Below are positions 42,112 to 50,556 of a DNA stretch of 64,000 nucleotides, in pieces (the first letter of the stretch is position 1; the number at the start of each line of letters is the position of its first letter). The notes beneath the pieces were generated by a model, which saw nothing but the letters and a program-made list of their open reading frames with translations, was not told where the DNA came from and made no database searches. The position numbers were made by a program, and so were the translations under genes. This DNA comes from Sphingomonas bacterium (GTDB lineage Bacteria; Pseudomonadota; Alphaproteobacteria; Sphingomonadales; Sphingomonadaceae): positions 1-64,000 of the forward strand of contig NZ_CAHJWJ010000003.1 in the NCBI RefSeq assembly GCF_903642285.1. The letters are read 5' to 3'.

Positions 42112-43899
42112 TCAATCGATCCGGAACAGCCGTAGCGGCGATCCCCGCGGCAGCGGCAGCGGGGTCAGCCAGTCGAACGTCCTGCCATGCGCGAGCTGGT
42201 CGTAGAAGCCGCCCCGGTTGCGCGCGCGGTAGATCGTGGATTCGGACATGTTCGGGCATACCAGCAGCAACGTCGCGCCGTGTCGCGCCATGATCGCGTG
42301 CGCCTGCAGGGGCGATCCGCCGAACGCATGCTGCACGTCCAGGATCGCGGGCCCGTTGCGGTGATAGGGTCCGGCCACCGCATCGTGATGCGTGATCGTG
42401 ATCAGCCGCGGGCCGAGATCGATGAAGCTGAATACGGTCTGCGCCGGATAGCGGTTCAGCGCAGCCAGGATCGTCGTCCGCACGCAATTGCCCGAGGCGT
42501 AATTCACCCGCTTCGTATAGGCGCTCGGCGGATCGACCTTCAGCATGCCCATGGTCAGACCGACGAACGCGCCCGAGATGACGACGACCGCGGCGACCGT
42601 CCCGAACACGCGGATCAGCATCGAGCCGCTGCCGAGCAATCGCGGCACGAGCAGCCACGCCAGCGCGACCGCCCCCGGCACCGCGAGCAGCTGTGCCCCC
42701 GGTCCGGCGCGGGCCTGCCAGAACAGCATCGCGACCGCGAATGCGGTGAACAGCGCGACCGCGGCCCAGCCGACCGCGCGGTCGGCCCCCGCGCCGCGCG
42801 CACGCCACGCGGCGACCGCGGCACCGATCACCCCGATCACCGGGAACACCGTGATCGGGAATGCGATGCGCAACGGATGCTGATAGATCGGCTTGGCCTC
42901 GCGGATATTGCTCAGCCAGTTGCGTTCGAGTTCGGGCGAGACCTGTTCGGGGCGGCCGAGACATTGCGGGAAGAAATGGACGAAGCCGGCGACGATCAGC
43001 GCGCCCGCGATCACCGCAAGCGCCAATCGGACGATGCGCGACGCCGGGCCGACCCGGGCCAGCACGAACAGCAGCACCCCCGCCGCGATCATGACGCTCA
43101 GCCACACCGGCGTCAGCGCGTCGCAGCGCGCCACCCGGTCGGCATAGGACGCGAACCCCGCATAGCCGACCGCGCTGCCGCCGCCGAGCGTCAGCGCGTA
43201 CGCCGAAAGCCGCCGTGCCTCCTGCCGGTCCCAGATCCAGCGAAGCGCGATGATCGCCCCCGCGCCCGCGCTGAACGGCAGCATCTCGAGCCCGATCGTC
43301 AGCGACGCGGCGCTGGCCAGCCCGACGACCGCGCCCCCGCGCGAATCCCTGGGATCGCACAGCCCCGCGACCGTCAGGCTCAGCATCGCCAGCTGCCAGC
43401 CATGATGGTCGATGCGTTCGGGCAGGAACATCAGCATCGTCGCCGACGTCCCCATCAGGAACACCAAAGCCAGCGGCCAGGCATAGGGGCTGACGAGACG
43501 ACGCACCGTGGCGGACAGCCCGAGCATCGCGACCGACAGCGGCAGCAGCGGCGCGATCCCGCACGCGATCCGCTCCGCCCAGCTGTTGCTCGTGAACAGC
43601 CGCAAGGTCAGGATCAGCGCGGCGATCGGCAGGTCGACTAGCCGGCTCCAATGGATGTCGAACCCGGCCGGCGGGTTCATCCGGTATTGGCGCAGATCAT
43701 ACCAGGGCTGACCATGCAGCAGCGCGCGCACCTGCATGAGGCGCATATTGTCGTCGGTATCGCCAAGCGAAAGCCAGCGGACCTGGTTCCAGTCCTGCGC
43801 GAAGAACCAGATCGAGACGACCGCCCAGAAAACAAGCGTAAGCCGCACCCAGTCGCGATCGAGCGTTTCGCGCCACCATTCGCCCCGAGCGTCAATCAA
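42112..43899 (-). CDS. Large GT-C-like membrane protein
   Basis: About 595 residues with some ten to twelve hydrophobic helices and a C-terminal soluble periplasmic domain of about 150 residues. The first external loop has LGDTDDNMRLMQVRALLHG and, further on, GFDIHWSRLVDLP; the DD and the layout resemble oligosaccharyltransferase/GT-C enzymes. Likely transfers a sugar from a polyprenyl carrier. No ATG fits; TTG at 43899 is taken as start and is uncertain by tens of residues. Part of a sugar-lipid cluster with GtrA and GT2 genes. Confidence 0.7.
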   Translation of the reverse strand: MIDARGEWWRETLDRDWVRLTLVFWAVVSIWFFAQDWNQVRWLSLGDTDDNMRLMQVRALLHGQPWYDLRQYRMNPPAGFDIHWSRLVDLPIAALILTLRLFTSNSWAERIACGIAPLLPLSVAMLGLSATVRRLVSPYAWPLALVFLMGTSATMLMFLPERIDHHGWQLAMLSLTVAGLCDPRDSRGGAVVGLASAASLTIGLEMLPFSAGAGAIIALRWIWDRQEARRLSAYALTLGGGSAVGYAGFASYADRVARCDALTPVWLSVMIAAGVLLFVLARVGPASRIVRLALAVIAGALIVAGFVHFFPQCLGRPEQVSPELERNWLSNIREAKPIYQHPLRIAFPITVFPVIGVIGAAVAAWRARGAGADRAVGWAAVALFTAFAVAMLFWQARAGPGAQLLAVPGAVALAWLLVPRLLGSGSMLIRVFGTVAAVVVISGAFVGLTMGMLKVDPPSAYTKRVNYASGNCVRTTILAALNRYPAQTVFSFIDLGPRLITITHHDAVAGPYHRNGPAILDVQHAFGGSPLQAHAIMARHGATLLLVCPNMSESTIYRARNRGGFYDQLAHGRTFDWLTPLPLPRGSPLRLFRID

Positions 43900-44044
43900 G
43901 CCCCATACCTCGTCCGTCCCGATCTGCTCCCGCGCGGCCGCTCTAAGCGGCAGGCGGCGCGACCGCAATGGGAGGGGCTGGCGGTGCCGCCGTCCGCTCC
44001 CTATCTGCCGGGACGGCGCGGGGGATGCGCATGGGGACGGAATC

Positions 44045-44497
44045 ATGATCACGACGCTGATGATCGGCCTGTGGCTGGCGATGACGATCGCACCGGCGAC
44101 GCCGATCGCACGCACGTTGCGGGTTTGGATGGTCGATCGACCTGCGGCGTTGCTTGCGCGGATTACGCGGGGTCATGTCGTGATGATGGCCGGCGTAGTC
44201 CTCGTGACGTTCGCCGCCGCCCGCTGGCTCGGTGACGACATAGTCGCTTTCCTCGGCATGGGCGCGCCAGAATTCGTGGCGTGGAGCGTTGCGTTCGACG
44301 TCGCGACCTATGCAGACGTGGCGGTCGCGGTTTTGCTGATATCCTCGACGGTGCCGTTGCGACGCTTCGCGTCGCGTGTCGTGGCTCCAATCCGTCACCT
44401 GGCTTCACGCCATCGCCGCATGCGAAGCGTCTCGCGCGGTTCGCGGCGATCCGCGGCAAATGACGATGAAGAAGGACGATTGCCAACCGCCGCCTGA
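44045..44497 (+). CDS. Small membrane protein, unknown function
   Basis: A 150-residue protein with three probable helices (about 1-20, 45-62, 85-102) and a strongly basic, Ser/Arg-rich C-terminal third. No recognised motif. The frame continues unbroken and the ATG sits right before the first helix. It stands between the divergent GT-C gene and gtrA. Confidence 0.55.
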   Translation: MITTLMIGLWLAMTIAPATPIARTLRVWMVDRPAALLARITRGHVVMMAGVVLVTFAAARWLGDDIVAFLGMGAPEFVAWSVAFDVATYADVAVAVLLISSTVPLRRFASRVVAPIRHLASRHRRMRSVSRGSRRSAANDDEEGRLPTAA

Positions 44498-44559
44498 TCG
44501 CGGCGTTGCGGATATCGTCCGCGGACTCTAGGTCGATCGCGACATTTGGAAGGGCGGAC

Positions 44560-44988
44560 GTGACGGCGCTGTTGCGACGATTTGATGCGATGCGGGCGAG
44601 CGGTGTGCTGGGGCAGCTGGTGCGCTTCGGCATCGCCGGCGGGGTGTCGAGTATCGTCTATTCGCTCGTCTATCTGCCGCTCACGCATTTCGTGTTCCCG
44701 GGCACGCGCGCGGTGCTGGCGGTGCCCTTTGCGTTCGCAGTCGCGGTGACGGTCGGGTTCGTCCTCCACAGCAAATGGAGCTTCAAGGATCACGGCACGC
44801 GCGACGGCGGCTTCGTGCAGCATGGCAAGTTCGTCGCGGTCCAGGCGTCGGGACTGGCGCTGAACGCGGTCGTTACCTGGATCGGCACCGCGCAGTTGCA
44901 CCTGCAACCCTGGGTTCCGCTGATCCCGGCGATTTTCCTGGCCGCGATCGTCACGTTCCTGCTCAACCGCTTCTGGGTGTTCGGCTGA
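44560..44988 (+). CDS. GtrA family membrane protein
   Basis: A 142-residue protein with four helices: LVRFGIAGGVSSIVYSLVYL starts the first, SKWSFKDHG is the conserved loop after helix 2, and FLLNRFWVFG closes the protein, both GtrA hallmarks. GtrA proteins are thought to flip polyprenyl-linked sugars made by a GtrB-type GT2 enzyme. A GT2 gene lies 0.8 kb downstream on the other strand. GTG start preceded by GGAAGGG. Confidence 0.88.
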   Translation: MTALLRRFDAMRASGVLGQLVRFGIAGGVSSIVYSLVYLPLTHFVFPGTRAVLAVPFAFAVAVTVGFVLHSKWSFKDHGTRDGGFVQHGKFVAVQASGLALNAVVTWIGTAQLHLQPWVPLIPAIFLAAIVTFLLNRFWVFG

Positions 44989-44989
44989 T

Positions 44990-45718
44990 ATGGACCGCAT
45001 CGTCTACGACCGCATGGCGGCGCATGATTCGACGCATTGGTGGTACCGCGCGCGCCGCGATATCCTGGCCGATTACCTGACCCGCTATGCCGATCTGCCC
45101 AAGGGCGCGCGTATCCTGGAGATCGGGTGCGGGACCGGGCACAACCTGCCGATGCTGAGCGGGTTCGGCAGCGTGGACGCGATCGAGATCGATCCCGCCG
45201 CGCGCGCCATCGCCAGCAAGCGGCTGGGCAAGGCGGTCGGCGCGGCACCGCTCCCCGAACTGCCGGGCGTGCCGCGCGCCGCTTACGACCTCGTCGCGGT
45301 GCTCGATGTGGTCGAGCATATCGAGGACGACGTCGCCGCGCTCGCCGCGATGGCGAAATGCCTGAGGCGCGGCGGCAAGATCCTGATCGCGGTGCCCGCG
45401 CACCAATGGATGTGGAGCGCGCACGACACCGTCAACCATCATCACCGGCGCTATTCGAAGACGACGCTGGTCGCCGCGATCGGGGCGGCGGGGCTGAAGC
45501 CGGTAAAGCTCGGTTATTTCAATTCGCTGCTGTTCCCGCTCGCCGCGGCGGCGCGGGTCGCCGGGCGGCTGACGGGGCGCGACGACAGCGACGATTCGCC
45601 GCCGGCCAAGCCGATCAACGCGTTGTTCGAACGCATCTTCCGGCTGGAACGGCATCTGGTCGGGCGGGTGCCGATGACGCCGGGGGTATCGATCGTGACG
45701 CTGGCGGTGCCGAAATAG
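44990..45718 (+). CDS. SAM-dependent methyltransferase (class I)
   Basis: A 242-residue protein with motif I RILEIGCGTGHNLPMLSGFG, an acidic end of strand 2 (AIEIDP) and LVAVLDVVEHIEDD; AHQWMWSAHDTVNHHHRRY is typical of methyltransferases found with polyprenyl-sugar genes. Begins one base after the gtrA stop. Substrate unknown. Confidence 0.85.
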   Translation: MDRIVYDRMAAHDSTHWWYRARRDILADYLTRYADLPKGARILEIGCGTGHNLPMLSGFGSVDAIEIDPAARAIASKRLGKAVGAAPLPELPGVPRAAYDLVAVLDVVEHIEDDVAALAAMAKCLRRGGKILIAVPAHQWMWSAHDTVNHHHRRYSKTTLVAAIGAAGLKPVKLGYFNSLLFPLAAAARVAGRLTGRDDSDDSPPAKPINALFERIFRLERHLVGRVPMTPGVSIVTLAVPK

Positions 45719-45741
45719 ATACCTACCTGGTCGAGTTAACG

Positions 45742-45831
45742 CTATCGTCGCTCCGGCCTCGAGCCGGGGTCCTGCTTCTACTGAACGCTCGAAGAAGCGG
45801 GGCCCCGGGTCAAGCCCGGGGTGACGAAGCG
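45742..45831. repeat. Family-4 inverted repeat, copy 4
   Basis: CTCGAGCCGGGGTCCTGCTT pairs with GAAGCGGGGCCCCGGGTCAAG; the right arm runs into the last codons of the GT2 gene, so the final residues of that protein (ASSPRA) are repeat-encoded. Confidence 0.65.
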
Positions 45832-46817
45832 GGAACGCCCTCCACCGGTTCCGCCCGAAACCCCAAGGTCGCCCGCCCCAGCACCGGCCCCGCCACGTCG
45901 GCGACGATGTACAGCGGCCGGTGCTTCGATTCGATGTAGAGCCGCCCGAGATATTCGCCGATCATCCCGAGCACGAACATCTGCACCGCGCCCAGCAGCA
46001 CGACGACCAGCATCGTCGAGGTCCAGCCCTGCACCGCGCTGCCGGTGAAGAAGCCGATCGCGATATAGACGAACAGCAATAGCGACGCGGCCGTGAGCGC
46101 CAGCCCGGCATGGCTCGCGAAACGGAGCGGTGCGGTCGAAAAACCCGTCACCGCGTCGAAGGCGAGCCGGATCATCTTGCCGATCGGGTAATTGGTCTCG
46201 CCCGCATGTCGTTCCGCGCGGTCGTACGGGAACGGCACCTGGCGGAAACCGACCCAGGCGACCATGCCGCGGATGAAGCGTGCCTGTTCGGGCAGCGACA
46301 GGAACGCATCGAGCGCACGCCTGCTCATCAGCCGGAAATCGCCGGTGTCGAGCGGGATCGGCGTGTCGGTGACACGGTCGAGCACGCGGTAGAACACGGC
46401 GGCGGTCGCCTTCTTGAACAGCGTCTCGCCGTCGCGCTTGCGGCGGACGGCATAGACGACGTCGGCGGCCTGAGCGACCATCGCCGCACGCATGTCGGCA
46501 AGGAGTTCGGGGGGGTCCTGCAGGTCGGCGTCGATGATGAGGATCTGCGCGCCGCCGCACAGGTCCAGCCCCGCGGTCAGCGCCAGTTGATGGCCATGGT
46601 TGCGCGACAGGTTGATCGCGACCAGTTTCGGATCGGCGGCGGCGAGCCGCTGCATCACCGCCCAGCTGTCGTCGCGCGAGCCGTCATTGACCAGGACGAT
46701 CTCGTAATCCGCCCCCACCGCCGCGTGTGCCGCATCGGTCACGCGTCGGTGCAGCGGCTCCAGACACGCCGCCTCGTTGTAGCAGGGTATGACGATCGAC
46801 AGCGCTGGACGGTGCAT
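45810..46817 (-). CDS. GT2 polyprenyl-phosphate glycosyltransferase (GtrB/DPM1-like)
   Basis: A 335-residue enzyme with a cytosolic GT-A domain (LSIVIPCYNEAACLEPL, VLVNDGSRDDSW, IIDADLQDPPEL with the metal-binding acids) and two C-terminal membrane helices (about 232-258 and 268-292). It makes polyprenyl-phosphate sugars for GtrA-type flippases. Normal length except for a short C-terminal extension read from a repeat. Confidence 0.9.
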   Translation of the reverse strand: MHRPALSIVIPCYNEAACLEPLHRRVTDAAHAAVGADYEIVLVNDGSRDDSWAVMQRLAAADPKLVAINLSRNHGHQLALTAGLDLCGGAQILIIDADLQDPPELLADMRAAMVAQAADVVYAVRRKRDGETLFKKATAAVFYRVLDRVTDTPIPLDTGDFRLMSRRALDAFLSLPEQARFIRGMVAWVGFRQVPFPYDRAERHAGETNYPIGKMIRLAFDAVTGFSTAPLRFASHAGLALTAASLLLFVYIAIGFFTGSAVQGWTSTMLVVVLLGAVQMFVLGMIGEYLGRLYIESKHRPLYIVADVAGPVLGRATLGFRAEPVEGVPASSPRA

Positions 46818-46878
46818 GGCGTGGATAGGTAGCGGCGGCGCGCGGAGGCGTCACCATTTTGTTGAAAGCCCGCGCCCG

Positions 46879-46901
46879 CTTAGCTAAGTAAGATGGCTAA
46901 G
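46879..46901 (+). promoter_or_regulatory. TTAGCTAA operator of the Phd/PIN module at 47 kb
   Basis: CTTAGCTAAG is a perfect 10-bp palindrome (46879-46888), followed by CTAAGGAG, which merges into the ribosome-binding site. The same two-part element occurs before the antitoxin at 31026. A possible -35, TTGAAA, is at 46862-46867; the -10 would overlap the palindrome. Confidence 0.6.
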
Positions 46902-46910
46902 GAGCAGGCC

Positions 46911-47147
46911 ATGGCGACGACGGTCAAGATGCACGAAGCGAAGACCCATCTGTCGAGCCTCGTCGCGCGCGCGGTGGGCGGCGAGGAGATCGTCATCGCG
47001 CGCGGCGACAAGGCGCAGGTCCGGCTGGTACCGGTCGAGCCCAAACCGAAGCGCGTCTTTGGATCGATGAAAGGGCAATTCGCGGTTCCCGACAGCTTTT
47101 TCGATCCTTTGCCGGAAGACGAATTGCGTCGTTGGGAAGGCGGATGA
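46911..47147 (+). CDS. Phd/YefM-family antitoxin
   Basis: A 78-residue antitoxin: VKMHEAKTHLSSLVARAVGG and IVIARGDKAQVRLVPV form the DNA-binding dimer fold; the tail GQFAVPDSFFDPLPEDEL would occupy the PIN active site. AAGGAG lies six bases before the ATG. Overlaps its toxin by ATGA. Confidence 0.92.
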   Translation: MATTVKMHEAKTHLSSLVARAVGGEEIVIARGDKAQVRLVPVEPKPKRVFGSMKGQFAVPDSFFDPLPEDELRRWEGG

Positions 47148-47530
47148 AGCTTCTTCTCGATACGCACGCGATATTGTGGTGGCTGCTGGGCGATGTGAAG
47201 TTGAGCGTCGAAGCGCGCAAGGCGATCGGCGCGCCTGAAGCACGCGTCCTGGTCAGCAGCGTGTCGGCCATGGAAGTCGGAACCAAATATCATATCGGCA
47301 AATTGCCCCAGGCCGCAGCGATCGCTGGGCTGATGGCCGCTCGAATTGCGGAGCATGGTTTTGAACCGCTTGGGCTGACGATCGCACATGGCGATCTGGC
47401 CGGCATGTTGGACATCCCGCACCGCGACCCCTTCGACCGGCTGCTGATCGCCCAGGCGCAGATCGAGGACGCGATGCTGGTCTCCAACGAAACCCTGTTC
47501 GACACGTTCGGCGTACGCCGCCTCTGGTAG
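47144..47530 (+). CDS. vapC: PIN domain ribonuclease toxin (VapC family)
   Basis: A 128-residue PIN toxin: MKLLLDTHAILWWLLGD, SAMEVGTKYHIGKLP with Glu, and DPFDRLLIAQA followed by LVSNE. Catalytic acids are in place. Paralogue of the toxin at 30386, sharing LLLDTH, KLS and DPFDRLL blocks. Confidence 0.92.
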   Translation: MKLLLDTHAILWWLLGDVKLSVEARKAIGAPEARVLVSSVSAMEVGTKYHIGKLPQAAAIAGLMAARIAEHGFEPLGLTIAHGDLAGMLDIPHRDPFDRLLIAQAQIEDAMLVSNETLFDTFGVRRLW

Positions 47531-47564
47531 GGGGCGTCCGGTCCTTTTAAGGTTGATCCGATGC

Positions 47565-47642
47565 TTTTCCGTTCGCCCTGAGCCTGTCGAAGGGCGCGCC
47601 AAGCGCGATATGTCGCTTCGACACGCTCGGCACGAACGGGAT
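47565..47642. repeat. REP-like sequence with CCTGAGCCTGTCGAAGGG
   Basis: CGTTCGCCCTGAGCCTGTCG is followed by CGACACGCTCGGCACGAACG, an imperfect palindrome. This motif is a common extragenic repeat in sphingomonads and related genomes as I recall. It separates the converging toxin and rsh genes. Confidence 0.6.
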
Positions 47643-47659
47643 GCGGCAATCGGCGGCCG

Positions 47660-49774
47660 CTACACCCGCTCCGCCTTCGTGCAGACATCGGTCGCGCGCA
47701 GCGCCGCGAGCAGGCGCATCAGTTGCGGGACGTCGTGCACCTCGACGTCGATGATGTTGGTGTGAAGCCCGGTGTCGCGGTTGTCGAGGCGCAGGTTGAG
47801 GATATTGGCCTTGTGCGCGCCGATGACGGTGGCGAGTGTGCCGAGCGCGCCGGGTTCGTTCTTTACCTCGACCGCGATCCGTGCGGTCGCGCCTTCGGTC
47901 TTGTCGCCCCAGGACACGTCGACCCAGTCGGTCTCGTCCTGCGATCGCTCGGCGAGATCGGACAGCGTCGCGCAGTCGATGGCGTGAACCTCGATCCCCG
48001 CGTCGGGCCGCCGAAGCCCGACGATCCGGTCGCCGGGCACGGGGTGGCAGCAGGTGGCGAGGTCATAGGCGACGCCCGGGGTCAGTCCCTTGATCGAGAT
48101 CGCGCTCGACTGCGGGGCGAGCGCATGCGGCTGTGCGACGTCCGCCCCCGCCGAACCCGGCATCAGCGCCTCCATCACCGCCGCATCCGACAGCGTCCGC
48201 CGGGCGATCGCGATCATCAGCGAAGATTCGTCGGGCAGTTTGAGGCGTTTGAGCGCATGCCCCATCGCCTCGCCGCCGATCTGCGCGGGCAGCCGGTGGA
48301 CGATATTGACGTACAGCGTGCGGCCGAGCTTCACCTGTTCGTCGCGCGCGGTGTGGCGCAGATGGCGGCGGATCGCGGCCAGCGCCTTGCCGGTGATCGC
48401 GAAGTTCAGCCAGCCCGGCTGCGGCGACTGGCCCTTCGAACGCAGGATCTGGACCTGGTCGCCATTCTCGATCGGGGTGCGCAAGGGCACGACGCGACCG
48501 TTCACCTTCGCGCCGACGGTCTGGTCGCCCAGATCGGTATGCACCGCATAGGCGAAATCGACCGGGGTCGCGCCCTTCGGCAACTGGATCAGTTCGCCCT
48601 TGGGGCTGAAGGCGAAGATGCGATCGGCGTACATCGCCATCTTGGTATGTTCGAGCAGTTCCTCGGGGCTCTCCGCGGTCTCCAGGATCTCGACCAGGTC
48701 GGCGATCCAGCTCTGCTGCGTTTCGGGCCGCACGCCGCTTTGCTTGTAGGCCCAGTGCGCCGCCAGCCCGAACTCCGCTTCGGCATGCATTTCGGCTGTG
48801 CGGATCTGGATTTCGACGCGCGCATTCTCGGCATGGATGACGGTCGTGTGAAGCGACCGATAGCCGTTGCGCTTGGGCGTCGAGATATAATCCTTGAACC
48901 GCCCCGGCACCATCGGCCAGCGGCGGTGGATGACGCCGAGCGCCGCATAGGCGTCCTCGACGGTCGGCACGATCGCGCGGAACGCCATGATATCGGAGAG
49001 TTGTTCGAAGCTGATGTGCCGTTCGGCCATCTTCTTCCAGATGCTGTAGGGATGCTTCTCGCGCCCGGAGATATCGGTGTCGATCCCCGACCGGGCGAGC
49101 AGCAGCTTCAACCCCGATCCGATCTTCGCGATCCGGTCGCCGCCACCGCCGTCCTTGAGCTGTGCCAGGCGGCGGGTAATGGACTCGTACGCCTCGGGTT
49201 CGAGTTGCGCGAAGGCGAGCGTCTGCATCTCCTTCATGAACTCGTACATCCCGATCCGCTCGGCGAGCGGAGCGTAGATGTCCATCGTCTCCTTCGCGAT
49301 CCGCCTGCGCTTCTCGGGTTTTGCGATGTGGTGGAGCGTGCGCATGTTGTGCAGCCGGTCGGCGAGCTTCACCAGCAGCACGCGGATGTCGTCGGACATC
49401 GCCAGCAGGAACTTGCGCAGATTCTCCGCGGCGCGTTCGTTCTCGGTCTGCGCTTCGATCTTGCTGAGCTTGGTGACCCCGTCGACCAGCCGCGCGACCG
49501 ATGCGCCGAACACCCGCTCGATCTCCTCGGGCGTGGCGACCGTGTCCTCGACGGTGTCGTGCAGGATCGCCGTCGCGATCGTCTCGTCGTCGAGATGCAG
49601 ATCGGTCAGGATGCCGGCGACTTCGATCGGATGGCTGAAATAGGGATCGCCGGACGCGCGTTTCTGCGACCCATGTGCCTGAAGCGAAAAGACATAGGCG
49701 CGGTTGAGCAGCGCCTCGTCGGCGTTGGGATCGTAATCGAGGACGCGATCGACGAGTTCATATTGGCGCAGCAC
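47660..49774 (-). CDS. rsh: Bifunctional (p)ppGpp synthetase/hydrolase
   Basis: Stringent-response enzyme making and degrading (p)ppGpp. An N-terminal HD hydrolase (His48, then LHDTVEDT with His72-Asp73), a synthetase domain (GYRSLHTTVIH, EIQIRTAEMHAEAEFGLAAHW), a TGS domain (about 390-455, FSPKGELIQLPKGATPVDFAY) and a C-terminal ACT domain. The HD motif is intact, so hydrolysis should work. GTG 49774 (VLRQYELVD) is preferred on family resemblance, giving 704 residues; GTG 49813 would add 13. Confidence 0.94.
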   Translation of the reverse strand: MLRQYELVDRVLDYDPNADEALLNRAYVFSLQAHGSQKRASGDPYFSHPIEVAGILTDLHLDDETIATAILHDTVEDTVATPEEIERVFGASVARLVDGVTKLSKIEAQTENERAAENLRKFLLAMSDDIRVLLVKLADRLHNMRTLHHIAKPEKRRRIAKETMDIYAPLAERIGMYEFMKEMQTLAFAQLEPEAYESITRRLAQLKDGGGGDRIAKIGSGLKLLLARSGIDTDISGREKHPYSIWKKMAERHISFEQLSDIMAFRAIVPTVEDAYAALGVIHRRWPMVPGRFKDYISTPKRNGYRSLHTTVIHAENARVEIQIRTAEMHAEAEFGLAAHWAYKQSGVRPETQQSWIADLVEILETAESPEELLEHTKMAMYADRIFAFSPKGELIQLPKGATPVDFAYAVHTDLGDQTVGAKVNGRVVPLRTPIENGDQVQILRSKGQSPQPGWLNFAITGKALAAIRRHLRHTARDEQVKLGRTLYVNIVHRLPAQIGGEAMGHALKRLKLPDESSLMIAIARRTLSDAAVMEALMPGSAGADVAQPHALAPQSSAISIKGLTPGVAYDLATCCHPVPGDRIVGLRRPDAGIEVHAIDCATLSDLAERSQDETDWVDVSWGDKTEGATARIAVEVKNEPGALGTLATVIGAHKANILNLRLDNRDTGLHTNIIDVEVHDVPQLMRLLAALRATDVCTKAERV

Positions 49775-49890
49775 CGGATTAGGATGAGACCGTCCGGTGC
49801 TGCTTTGCAACACAATACGGCGTCATTTCGTCTTCAAACGGTTGCAAGACAAAACCTATCGGCGCTGGGCAGGATGGCCGATCTGCGGTA

Positions 49891-50391
49891 ATGGGCGCTC
49901 AGAGGATGTCGTCGATGGGATTGCGCGAACCGTTGCTGAAATGCAGCCTGCCCGCCGCGCTGGAGGCGGTGGGCGAACGCTGGTCGTTCCTGATCCTGCG
50001 CGCGGCGTTCAACGGGCTGCACCATTTCGAGGAATTCCAGTCCGAACTGGGCATCGCGCGCAACATCCTGGCGAACCGGCTCGGCCGGCTCGTCGAGCAT
50101 GGCATATTGGCGCGGCAGACGATCCCCGAGGATCGACGCAAGATCGCCTATGGCCTGACCGACAAGGGCTTCGCATTGCTGCCGACGATGATCGCGCTGC
50201 GGCAATGGGGCGAGCGGTGGGAGACGGGCGTACCCGCCTATCCGATCCTGGTCGACGAACGCGATCGGCGGCCGTTGCAGCCTATATCGGTGCTGTCGCA
50301 GGACGGCCGCGTGCTGGGGAAGGGCGATCTGATCTGGGCGCTGCCGGGAGATGTGGCGCGGGACCCGGACGAGATGCAGGCGGCGGAATAG
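49891..50391 (+). CDS. HxlR family transcriptional regulator
   Basis: A 166-residue winged-helix protein: CSLPAALEAVGERWSFLILR, the HxlR start with its single Cys, then FEEFQSELGIARNILANRLGRL and the wing GILARQTIPEDRRKIAYGLT. A C-terminal extension of about 50 residues follows. HxlR proteins often sense oxidants or aldehydes. Divergent from rsh; target unknown. ATG 49906 is an alternative start. Confidence 0.9.
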   Translation: MGAQRMSSMGLREPLLKCSLPAALEAVGERWSFLILRAAFNGLHHFEEFQSELGIARNILANRLGRLVEHGILARQTIPEDRRKIAYGLTDKGFALLPTMIALRQWGERWETGVPAYPILVDERDRRPLQPISVLSQDGRVLGKGDLIWALPGDVARDPDEMQAAE

Positions 50392-50420
50392 GGGTTAGGG
50401 TACCCACCGCCCGCGCTTCA

Positions 50421-50530
50421 ACGCCATTCCGGCGAAGGCCGGAGCCCAGTCGCAAGACGATCGTGGCGGCACGATACGCTCTATTACCGAAAACTTGGCA
50501 ACTGGGCCCCGGCCTTCGCCGGGGTGGCGG
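50421..50530. repeat. Family-3 inverted repeat, copy 3
   Basis: CCGGCGAAGGCCGGAGCCCA pairs with TGGGCCCCGGCCTTCGCCGG about 110 bp apart, between the converging hxlR-type and aminotransferase genes. A termination role is plausible. Confidence 0.65.
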
Positions 50531-50556
50531 GCTCTCCGTAAGCGTTTGCCTAGACT

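Noticed and set aside
38771-45831. Family-4 palindromes as insertion-sequence ends
   Set aside because: The copies are only about 85 bp with no transposase between them; they fit short extragenic palindromes better.
47723-49891. A 722-codon plus-strand frame opposite rsh
   Set aside because: Antisense shadow of the stringent-response gene; low-complexity composition and no motif.
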